Shown: one piece after another, positions 27,601-34,368 of the stretch | How positions within the stretch are numbered: the first letter of the stretch is position 1 | How the letters are laid out: the number at the start of each line of letters is the position of its first letter | NCBI GenBank assembly: GCA_903824675.1 | Contig: CAIJXV010000020.1 | Location: 47,293-111,292 of the forward strand | Direction: 5' to 3' | Length of the DNA stretch: 64,000 nucleotides | Source: an uncultured bacterium | GTDB taxonomy: Bacteria > Verrucomicrobiota > Kiritimatiellia > CAIKKV01 > CAIJXV01 | The notes under the pieces: generated by a model | The model's input: the letters and a program-made list of their open reading frames with translations, nothing else | Told to the model about the DNA's origin: nothing | The model's database searches: none | Program-made: the position numbers and the translations under genes

Positions 27601-29699
27601 GTTTTGGCGACGAGCATATTCGTGGTCAGCCCGGCGGCCACGGCCACTTGAATCTGGCTCGTGTTATTCGCGGTATTCGTCTCGCCAACGACCCCGGTCA
27701 GGCTCGCCTGAAGAGTGTGGTAACCCAGAGCGAATCCGGCATTCGTGGCGGTGTTCCAGCCAAAAACAAGGTTCGTACTCTTGCCGGCGCCCAGATTGGT
27801 AACGGAACGGGTGCCGATAACAATCGGGGTGGCGGTGATGTCCCGCAAGGTATTGGTAAAGGTTTCGGAAACATCGCCCCGATTGGTGATGACGACCAGG
27901 ACATTGGTGATCACACCCGGAGGCACCATGGGGGTGATACCCATGGAGTTTACGGCCAGATCGTGAAGGGCCACCCGAAGGATAAGGTCAACGGTCAGAA
28001 CGTTGTCCGACACATGGGTCTCCGTCAAGAGCGGCCCGGCCAGCGCACTGATCTGATAGACCCCGGCGGTCAGGCCTGCAGTGTTCAATAATAGAATCAC
28101 ATTCGTGCCGGCGCCACCGGCCAGGTTGGCAACCTGTTGCGTGACCACTTGAGGCGCGAGACTCGTCCATTGAACGATGAGCTGCGGCGCGGCACCCGTG
28201 TTGCCGTCGTAGGACCAGGCCCGCCGCGCACCTGACCCGGTGATTTTGAACACCAAGGCGTTGCTGACAGCCCAACCCGGACGGCTTACAATCTCTTGCA
28301 CCACCGTTTTCAGGTCAGGTGTCCGCGCGTTCAAGCCGGTTTCGCCATCCACCCAATTCGCCGGCGACCAAGCCACTGTGGAGGTGGTGCCCGCGCGCAA
28401 CGATATATTGGATGCCGTCGCTGAAAAGATGGCGGCGTTGTCCGCCGCCTGCCCCTTGATGGTCAGCGCAATGGGATTGCCGTTGATATTCTGCCCCGCC
28501 CGACCGGTAAACTGGAGCGTGGCGGAAGAAATGGACGCGTTGGGCGGTATCCCCACATTTACAAAGCGCACGCCCACCTCCTGGTTGGTGGTATCCACCA
28601 CCAGTTCAAGGTCCGTACTGTTTGTATTAACCGAGTGGGTCGACACATTCTCTTCCGCATCGTTGCCACCCGCTGACACCCGCCAGGTGTTCGAAAAACT
28701 GGCCGTCGCGAAGGGGGGATTGGTCAACGAAACCAGGAAGGGCCCCGTGGCGTCGGCCATGCTATTCGTGATCGAGACGGTGAGGGGGACCCAGGCATTT
28801 AAAATGCCGATCGATGGAGAAAGGTCGGTGACCGCGATATCGCCCGCCGTTGCGGAGGACAGGAAAATGGCGCGAGTCAGTGTGTTATTCGTGATAACGG
28901 TTTCGTTCACCAGCGTGGAAGCAATCGCCCGGACCGAATACTCTCCCACCGGCAACCCGACGGAACTCCAATTGAAGGTCAGGTTTGTCACACTCTTGCC
29001 GGCCAGTGACGTCACCGCCTGCAGGCCAATCGACGTCCCGGAAGTGACGTTGCTGACGGCTACGTTGAAAGTCGCGGGATTTAGCGTCAAATTACTGATC
29101 GTCACCTGGAGCACCAGATTGGAATCAACAAACCCGAAACTGGGCGACAGGGCTGTCACGCCGACATCGGCGGCTGGGATATAGGCCAGCGACATGGAGG
29201 CAAACTGCCCGGCGGCATCGCTGACGTTCGGGTAATTGGTCGACAGGGCGGTGACCCCTTTGACGAACACACACCCATTCGACAGATAGGGGCCCTGCCC
29301 ATTACTACTGGTGTACTCGGCCCGAACATAGTAGGTTCCATCCGCCACGACCACTCCGTTGGTGTTGCGGCAGTCCCACGTCACCGCATGGGTCTGAGGT
29401 TGGGACGTGAGGGTGGCTGAAGTGTAGCCATCCACATTATAGGTGCCGCAACCGGCGTTCCATTGATAGAGATAATTGACCCGGGTACCCGCATGGCGGC
29501 AGAGGGTTCGGATGAAATTCCCGTTGCTGTCAACCACCCACACGGCCGCGACGTTGTTGGGATCGTAACTCCCATTGTAGTTTTGAGTGGTCAGGGAAAA
29601 TGTCACCTGACCGTCCGTATTAGCCGCAGGGGATCGATAAGGAGTTCCCAGCAGGCCGACCGCCAACAGAAATAGAATAACGACGCGTATGTTTTTCAT
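24627..29699 (-). CDS. Giant secreted protein with DUF2271-like N-terminus, CARDB and LVIVD repeats
   Basis: A 1690-residue exported protein with signal peptide at residues 1-26. Residues 30-150 resemble DUF2271: TFSLTTQNYNGSYDPNNV, AAVWVVDSNGNFIRTL and DGTYYVRAEYTSSNGQGP. Here D90-G-Y-T-S-A-T96 resembles the ApbE acceptor motif Dxx(S/T)GAT with Ser for Gly. Four CARDB-like Ig domains follow near 175, 286, 576 and 866, with a DNRLRE-like region near 366 and a jelly-roll-like region near 700. From about 976 to 1550 there are LVIVD-type propeller repeats, then a calcium-binding TSP3-like turn (DDDFDQDGLSNLEEYLAG) and a C-terminal beta domain. It starts 12 bases after the hydrogenase protease gene. 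It is probably a surface protein; the electron-transfer role is inference. Confidence 0.8.
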   Translation of the reverse strand: MKNIRVVILFLLAVGLLGTPYRSPAANTDGQVTFSLTTQNYNGSYDPNNVAAVWVVDSNGNFIRTLCRHAGTRVNYLYQWNAGCGTYNVDGYTSATLTSQPQTHAVTWDCRNTNGVVVADGTYYVRAEYTSSNGQGPYLSNGCVFVKGVTALSTNYPNVSDAAGQFASMSLAYIPAADVGVTALSPSFGFVDSNLVLQVTISNLTLNPATFNVAVSNVTSGTSIGLQAVTSLAGKSVTNLTFNWSSVGLPVGEYSVRAIASTLVNETVITNNTLTRAIFLSSATAGDIAVTDLSPSIGILNAWVPLTVSITNSMADATGPFLVSLTNPPFATASFSNTWRVSAGGNDAEENVSTHSVNTNSTDLELVVDTTNQEVGVRFVNVGIPPNASISSATLQFTGRAGQNINGNPIALTIKGQAADNAAIFSATASNISLRAGTTSTVAWSPANWVDGETGLNARTPDLKTVVQEIVSRPGWAVSNALVFKITGSGARRAWSYDGNTGAAPQLIVQWTSLAPQVVTQQVANLAGGAGTNVILLLNTAGLTAGVYQISALAGPLLTETHVSDNVLTVDLILRVALHDLAVNSMGITPMVPPGVITNVLVVITNRGDVSETFTNTLRDITATPIVIGTRSVTNLGAGKSTNLVFGWNTATNAGFALGYHTLQASLTGVVGETNTANNTSQIQVAVAAGLTTNMLVAKTSLWKFLDKGLNISAAPWKTSDYYDGFWGFGAAPLGYALPSIATTLDYGGSSSNRYVTTYFRREFTLDFTPFTATGRVLGTHGVVVYLNGTELTRQNMPAGAVNYGTLASNTVSGADATNYIGFTVPTSSLVRGRNLMTAELHLAAVTNSTAGFALELTTVNPTIPLIPSVAVTAVEPDGTVQSGDALGVFVNLTNSGNTATTCLVLLRDATTGEVLASQTVDVLVPGETTRIWLAWPTFGAAIGARTLQAVTVINGITNLAGIATAPVTVDASSFTARSVGVAGSLGGRCSSVAVSGRYVYLGCGASLEIWDALVPAVPIRVGAIRLPGILEDLVVSNNWVYAAAGVAGVQIVDVSTPTLPLHRATFDTSGFARRVALDGHLLYVADGFRGVRVLNVSSPSAPILAGAYQTTGPAQALAITVPRLLVLDGQVGLQNLHAANPAAMTITGALSQITAGLALTAVPGAALIADGNAGLYRVDISAPATPAMVTNTLLSASGRGLAVSGSDSALYVAAGAAGLLTLNATTLALQSTTAVGDEAYDVAVAGDTLYVAAGFAGCRSLDISSPMSPQPLALYRTGIRAVDAEMSGPTLWVAADEAGLQVHSLTNLSAPDWMTTVPASTNPRCLIVAGSLAYVAEALGGLKIYNVANPASPSLVGADVGAGLVTIRRLALSGSRLAMTDGRRINLLDVSNPASPVQLATNTFPGYVFDLAANADHIFAACGGSGLRILNNANLGTIGTFSTAPDPVVTVSVNGNFAYVGDGKATIRTLSITNPAGPTLVQSFSGPGFGIASSGPYTYLVDARNQGEVVNVSDPLTPVTSLSLPNLTQGLRVRAQGGVVLTAEDEAGLGIINASPNDINLNGIPDATDQQIADANPNDSLYTVWDVRADDDFDQDGLSNLEEYLAGTQPTDPSSRFAISVVNSLPGAGSGQFVIRWYSVSGKTYTLHKSTDLTAGFTPLQSGIVDSAPINCYTDTVSTASAFYMISVP

Positions 29700-29711
29700 A
29701 GACCTACCCGG

Positions 29712-30182
29712 TTAAGTGAGGACGTTTTCGCTTTTCCAAGCCGTGACAATTTCCCTGCTCAGTTGAATGACCTGGGGCAGGACTGCTGCCACCACCGGCG
29801 TCAGTTCCATGCCGTACGCCATCGAGGCCGGTTCGACCCCCAAAATCAGAAATTCGGGCCACTCGGCATCCGGGCGAAACAGGTGGCGGCTGCCGAAAAG
29901 ATGGACGGCATGCGCCGTATTTCCGCCCGGAGGGGATAACAATTCGCCTTCGGTGAAACGGCGAATGGTTCCTGGCGCGCCGCCCCAACGCACAGCATCA
30001 ATCAGGAGAACGCGCGTGGCCGCCTCCAGAAAGGACAGTGCTGATAAGGCATCCGTGCCGGCATCAACCACCGGCACACCGGCCGGCGGATCCTGGGCCA
30101 ACGACCGGGCCGCATGCACCCCCACCCCATCGTCGGACATCAGCCAGTTTCCGATTCCCATAATGATGATTTGATCGTTCAT
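29712..30182 (-). CDS. [NiFe]-hydrogenase maturation protease
   Basis: A 156-residue cytoplasmic endopeptidase of the HyaD/HybD type that removes the C-terminal tail of the large subunit once nickel is inserted. The N-terminal motif GIGNWLMSDDGVGVH carries the nickel-sensing aspartate, followed by DAGTDALSALSFL and LIDAVRWGGAPGTI. The C-terminal histidine region of the family appears as AVHLFGSRHL. It begins nine bases after the large-subunit stop, and the large subunit ends with a short tail after DPCLDCATH, the substrate expected for this enzyme. Confidence 0.93.
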   Translation of the reverse strand: MNDQIIIMGIGNWLMSDDGVGVHAARSLAQDPPAGVPVVDAGTDALSALSFLEAATRVLLIDAVRWGGAPGTIRRFTEGELLSPPGGNTAHAVHLFGSRHLFRPDAEWPEFLILGVEPASMAYGMELTPVVAAVLPQVIQLSREIVTAWKSENVLT

Positions 30183-30191
30183 GTTTTCCGG

Positions 30192-31616
30192 TTACCGATG
30201 GTGCGCATCACGCGCGTGCATCACATGCGTGGCGCAATCGAGACAGGGATCCACGGAGTGAATCACGCGCAAAGCCTCCACCGGATGGCTCACATTGGCC
30301 ACCGGCGTGCCGAACAGCGCCTGCTCAAGCGGCCCCGGCTGGTTGGCTCCATCGCGCGGAGAAATGGTCCAACAGGTCGGAGTGATGACTTGATACCGGG
30401 CAATTTTTCCGCCGGAACCGATGTTGAGCCAGTGACCCAGCGCGCCCCGGGGGGCTTCGGTCAAGCCCATGCCCGTAACGTTCTGGGGAGCCGTCCAGTC
30501 GTGGGTAACCGTCGCATCGCCTGCGAGCAGTTCGCCCAACCACACCTTCATGGCCAGGGCAATTTTGAGCGCTTCGTAGGACCGGGCCCGGATTCGATCC
30601 ATCACGGAAATGCCGTTGGTATAGTCGCCAGTGACCCACATGCGCGCCAGGGGCCCGCACTCGTGGGGGATTCCTGCATAACGGGGCGCCTTCAGCCAGG
30701 AGTAAGCGTCGGATTTGGGGTATTCCGCATTGCTCTCACCGATGGCCGGGTTGAGACCGTTGTCACTATTCCGATACCAGGAGTGGGTCACATCCTCCGT
30801 GATCGACGCCGCGTTCATCGGTTGCACCGCGCCCGAACCATTCAAAATTCTCCCGGTGCTGAAGAGTTTGTTGGTGGCAGTGTTGTCCTGGTCGAAAGCC
30901 CCATAGGACAGCAGATTCCCATAGCCCCGGCCGATCAAAAAATAGTCGCTATAGAGCGAACACAACCGCTCGACATCCGGCACATACCGGGAATTGATGA
31001 AATCTAGAATTTCGTTCAACCCCGAGCCAAACAGATCCATATTGGGCTGTGAGGGAACCGCCGTAAATCCACCGGCAATGAAGGCGGGCGTGTGCGGCAG
31101 TTTGCCGGCGAAGATCGCCCCGATCTCATGGCACCGCCGGCGCAGAGTAATGGCCTCCAGATAGTGCGCCGTAAACAGATCCGTTGTGGCTTTATCCACC
31201 CGCCGGTCCATCTCAAAGCCCGGCGTCCATGGGGGCATCCCGAGCCCTTGGATGTAATCCGGCAGGGACAACAGGTAGAAATGCAGAATATGCGACTCCA
31301 GGAAACAGGCCCCATGGACTAGATTGCGCAAAATGCGGGCAGGTCCGGGAACGGCCATCCCGGAAGCGTTCTCCAACGCCAGCACAGCCGCCTGGGCGTG
31401 GGAGGTCGGGCAGACACCACAAATTCGCGACGTGATGATCGCGGCATCGCGTGGGTCGCGTCCTTCGAGCACTTTTTCAAAGCCCCGAAACAGAGTACCG
31501 ATGGTTTTCACACCGGTCACTTGCTGAACGCCCCCGACGGTATCGACCTCAATATCGACTTTGAGATGGCCCTCAATACGGGTCACGGGATCAATGGCGG
31601 CGACGATGATAGGCAT
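30192..31616 (-). CDS. [NiFe]-hydrogenase large subunit
   Basis: A 474-residue catalytic subunit. The four cysteines that bind the Ni-Fe centre are intact: RICGVCPTSH (L1 motif, near residue 64) and DPCLDCATH (L2 motif) near the C-terminus. After the L2 histidine a ten-residue tail VMHARDAHHR remains for cleavage by the adjacent protease. The N-terminus DPVTRIEGHLKVDIEV is typical. The subunit has no export signal and would travel with the Tat-exported small subunit. The length and motifs place it in group 1 (membrane or periplasm-side uptake) hydrogenases; the subgroup cannot be settled by eye. No hyp genes are nearby. Confidence 0.96.
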   Translation of the reverse strand: MPIIVAAIDPVTRIEGHLKVDIEVDTVGGVQQVTGVKTIGTLFRGFEKVLEGRDPRDAAIITSRICGVCPTSHAQAAVLALENASGMAVPGPARILRNLVHGACFLESHILHFYLLSLPDYIQGLGMPPWTPGFEMDRRVDKATTDLFTAHYLEAITLRRRCHEIGAIFAGKLPHTPAFIAGGFTAVPSQPNMDLFGSGLNEILDFINSRYVPDVERLCSLYSDYFLIGRGYGNLLSYGAFDQDNTATNKLFSTGRILNGSGAVQPMNAASITEDVTHSWYRNSDNGLNPAIGESNAEYPKSDAYSWLKAPRYAGIPHECGPLARMWVTGDYTNGISVMDRIRARSYEALKIALAMKVWLGELLAGDATVTHDWTAPQNVTGMGLTEAPRGALGHWLNIGSGGKIARYQVITPTCWTISPRDGANQPGPLEQALFGTPVANVSHPVEALRVIHSVDPCLDCATHVMHARDAHHR

Positions 31617-31678
31617 GGCTCACGCTCGTTCGTTGGGGATGTTGAGTTGGGGTTTCATGGATCTGGATGAGGTACACA

Positions 31679-32662
31679 TTACGGCACATAAGGCGTGTAA
31701 AAAGACTGGGGCCCGGGAAAGTTTTTTTCGACACAGCCGTGACAGTTCCCGTTCACTCCGATACACCAGTTATTGCGCCAACGCTGGTTGGGCGGATTAT
31801 TGGGATCCGTGGCTTTGATGTTCCACGCGCCATCACACCGTGATTTGGTGTGCGGACCGCGGCATCCCAGTTGGATGGTGCATCGACCATCGCAGTTGGT
31901 GAAGCTGGTCGCCTCCGCCGGCGCGCCTGGATTCACCAGGTTGTTGCGGGGACATTTGTCATGAATCAACGCGGGAGCCGCCGCACCCGAGAGGCGGGTG
32001 GAATAAAGCGCCGTGGGACGTCCATCCGCATCGAGATTGACGGGAGTGCCAGTCAGTAATTGCACAATGGCCCAAGCGACCCAATCCGGGTTGGCCGGGC
32101 ATCCCGATATGTTGATGGTCTGTCGGCCAGTCAACTCGTGGACACTTTTGACACCGGTGGGATTACTGCCTGATGCAGGAATTCCGCCAAACGAGGCACA
32201 CGTTCCCGCACATACAATTGCCAAGGCTCGCGCCGACATCTCCTGAACCGCCTGCATGTAGGTGGTCTCCTGCCCATTTAGACTGTATACCACACACGGT
32301 CCTCCATGAAAGGCGGTAGGCACGCCCCCTTCCAAGACGAGTACATAATTACCTTTCTCGTAAACCCGCTTCAATTCGGAAACGGCAGCGTCACCCGCCG
32401 GCGTCATTAACGTGGTATGAAACACAAGATTCACCGCGCCGGTCAACACATCCGCCACGGTCGTCGGAAAAGCATCAGATATCCGGTTAAGAAAGGAAAC
32501 AGAATCCCCGGTGCAGGAACTTCCGTGAAGCCAAATCACCGAGGGCGCCGACGGATTTGCCAAAGCCTCACTGAGTAACCCCAATTTGGACGAGGTTAAG
32601 GCCATCGCGGCTGCCGACAACCCGCAATAGCGCAAAAAGTCGCGACGCGTTAATGTTTGCAT
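31679..32662 (-). CDS. [NiFe]-hydrogenase small subunit with Tat signal
   Basis: A 327-residue electron-transfer subunit. TRRDFLRYCG (residues 5-14) is a Tat signal, so the enzyme faces the periplasm. Proximal-cluster ligands are Cys50, Cys155 and Cys188, but the position normally held by the second Cys of CxxC is Asp53 (SCTGDS). Distal-cluster ligands are His234, Cys237, Cys261 and Cys267; medial-cluster ligands are Cys276, Cys307 and Cys310, with the usual spacing apart from an insertion around 285-300 that adds Cys300. There is no C-terminal transmembrane anchor and no cytochrome b gene follows. This is the first gene of the block. Confidence 0.95.
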   Translation of the reverse strand: MQTLTRRDFLRYCGLSAAAMALTSSKLGLLSEALANPSAPSVIWLHGSSCTGDSVSFLNRISDAFPTTVADVLTGAVNLVFHTTLMTPAGDAAVSELKRVYEKGNYVLVLEGGVPTAFHGGPCVVYSLNGQETTYMQAVQEMSARALAIVCAGTCASFGGIPASGSNPTGVKSVHELTGRQTINISGCPANPDWVAWAIVQLLTGTPVNLDADGRPTALYSTRLSGAAAPALIHDKCPRNNLVNPGAPAEATSFTNCDGRCTIQLGCRGPHTKSRCDGAWNIKATDPNNPPNQRWRNNWCIGVNGNCHGCVEKNFPGPQSFYTPYVP

Positions 32663-32997
32663 TGAGTCCCCATTATCAAGTTAATTTCATTTTTAAGCAT
32701 TATTTATTCCATGTCCCGGCGCATCAGCCTATTCTGAACAAACTTTAAGGAACAATATCGAAATATACCACTTATAGGCATGGATTCAGTAGAGATTAAA
32801 ATTCCTAGATCAAAAAATTCTCAATTATGACAAAAAGAGCTCGGAGGATCACCTGATTTGCGTGCTAGAATCCACAAAAAGCATGGTGAGACACTCTGAG
32901 AAAAAAATTAAACCGGGAAATTTCATGGAACGATGGTGTGGGTTGACTCGCCATGCCAGAAATCGCTAGGATGTTATCTTTTCAAAAGGGCAAAAAT
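32663..32997. other. Divergent region between hydrogenase and marC
   Basis: About 335 AT-rich bases that should contain the promoter of the hydrogenase block (minus) and of marC (plus). I find no sigma-54 pattern, no palindromic operator that stands out, and no small gene. A run AAAAGGG just before 32998 serves as the marC ribosome site. Confidence 0.5.
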
Positions 32998-33603
32998 ATG
33001 AACATATCTATTTCGGCATTTTTCATCAGCGTCTGGTTGAAATTCTTCTTTCTCTTCACTCCATTTTTTGCGTTGTCCATGTTTCTCAGCATGACCCGCG
33101 GCGACACGGAAGCCCAGCGCCGGAAGCTGGCCCTGCAAATCGGCGGAGCGGTCGGCGTCCTCTGCCTGGCGCTTTTTTTCTTCGGTCGCGTGCTTTTCTC
33201 CCTGTTTGGGATCACCGTCGATGCCTTCCGGGTCGGCGCCGGCGCCCTGCTCTTCCTCTCCGCGGTCAGCCTCGTCCGGGCGGCCCCCGATGCCGAGCCG
33301 GACCGGACCGATGAGGATATTGCCGTTGTTCCCCTGGCCATGCCCATCATTGTCGGACCCGCCACCATCGGCACCCTGCTGGTACTGGGCGCTGAAATCA
33401 CCGAACCCGCCCGCAAGGGTCTCGGTTGTCTCGCCCTGCTCCTGGCCGTCGTTTGCGTGGTCCTCATCCTGTTTGCCGCGTCCTTCATCGAACGGGCGAT
33501 CGGAAAAAAAGGGCTCAATATCCTCAGTAAAATCACCGGCCTGGTGCTCGCCGCGCTCGCCGCCCAGATGATCCTGACCGGCGTCCGCCAGTTTTTACAA
33601 TGA
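32998..33603 (+). CDS. MarC/YhgN family membrane protein
   Basis: A 201-residue inner-membrane protein with six hydrophobic helices. Family features are the N-terminal FFFLFTPFFALSMFLSMT, AFRVGAGALLFLSAV and the conserved PLAMPIIVGPATIGTLLVLG. The physiological substrate of MarC proteins is not established; older links to antibiotic resistance were not confirmed. The ATG at 32998 has AAAAGGG upstream; a longer frame begins at 32953 but is hydrophilic. The stop overlaps the start of the DUF1232 gene by four bases (ATGA), which suggests coupled translation. Confidence 0.9.
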   Translation: MNISISAFFISVWLKFFFLFTPFFALSMFLSMTRGDTEAQRRKLALQIGGAVGVLCLALFFFGRVLFSLFGITVDAFRVGAGALLFLSAVSLVRAAPDAEPDRTDEDIAVVPLAMPIIVGPATIGTLLVLGAEITEPARKGLGCLALLLAVVCVVLILFAASFIERAIGKKGLNILSKITGLVLAALAAQMILTGVRQFLQ

Positions 33604-33869
33604 CGCGCCTTTTTCAACGGATCGGGCGCGAAATCAATTACTACCGCGCCCTGCTCACGCATCCCCGCACCCCGCGGATTTCGCGCTGGCTTCTCGCCGC
33701 CGCCATCGCCTATTTTGTATCGCCCATCGACCTGATCCCCGACGCCATTCCGATTCTCGGCCAGTTGGATGACCTTGTAATTGTTCCCACCCTCATCTAT
33801 GCCGCGCTGGCCTTCATTCCCGCCGACGTCAAGGCAGAATGCCGCCTGGCCACGGAACAAAAGAACTAG
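33600..33869 (+). CDS. DUF1232 (YkvA-type) membrane protein
   Basis: An 89-residue protein with the DUF1232 core YFVSPIDLIPDAIPILGQLDDL followed by a second hydrophobic segment VPTLIYAALAFIP. The family is widespread, membrane-associated and of unknown function. The basic N-terminus (MTRLFQRIGREINYYRALL) is typical. It overlaps marC by four bases. Confidence 0.88.
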   Translation: MTRLFQRIGREINYYRALLTHPRTPRISRWLLAAAIAYFVSPIDLIPDAIPILGQLDDLVIVPTLIYAALAFIPADVKAECRLATEQKN

Positions 33870-34043
33870 GGTATTTAACGGAAAGTACCCCAAAAAAATG
33901 ACAGGACGTCCCCTCCTCCGGAAAATATTCTTTGCCCGATACCGATGCGAAAGGCGCTATTTGATTGATTTTCAACCCCGACTTCGGTATCAATGAAACA
34001 TTCATCGCAAATCGACAATTCTAAAGAATGGAAACGTGGGAAT

Positions 34044-34364
34044 ATGGCGATCCCCCGTAAATTTAAAACCGAAGAATGCCTGCGCGATCTGACGTTGGCT
34101 TTGGCCGGCCCCACGCGGAGCCTGAATGCCTACGACCTTTTGTTCGCCCTGCTCACACCCCGGGAACGCGAAGAAATCGCCCTCCGCTGGCAACTGGTCC
34201 AATTGCTCGCCGAGGGGCTCTCTCAACGCGCCATTGCCGGCCAACTCGGGATCAGCCTTTGCAAAATCACCCGGGGTGCCCGTGAGCTCAAATCGGGCCC
34301 CCCCGGATTCCGGCAGGCGGTTTTTGCCGCCCTTCGGCGCCACCATCCTTCCAAAAACAGGTAA
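34044..34364 (+). CDS. TrpR-family repressor-like protein
   Basis: A 106-residue helix-turn-helix protein closely following the Trp repressor pattern: LLTPREREEIALRWQLVQLLAEGLSQRAIAGQLGIS forms the HTH region and ITRGARELKSGPPGFR matches the recognition-helix end ITRGSNSLK and following segment of TrpR. The residues that line the tryptophan pocket cannot all be checked by eye. An earlier ATG at 33993 is possible, but GGGA precedes 34044. It ends four bases before ileS, so it may be cotranscribed with it. No trp gene lies in the window; targets are unknown. Confidence 0.78.
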   Translation: MAIPRKFKTEECLRDLTLALAGPTRSLNAYDLLFALLTPREREEIALRWQLVQLLAEGLSQRAIAGQLGISLCKITRGARELKSGPPGFRQAVFAALRRHHPSKNR

Positions 34365-34368
34365 CCCC

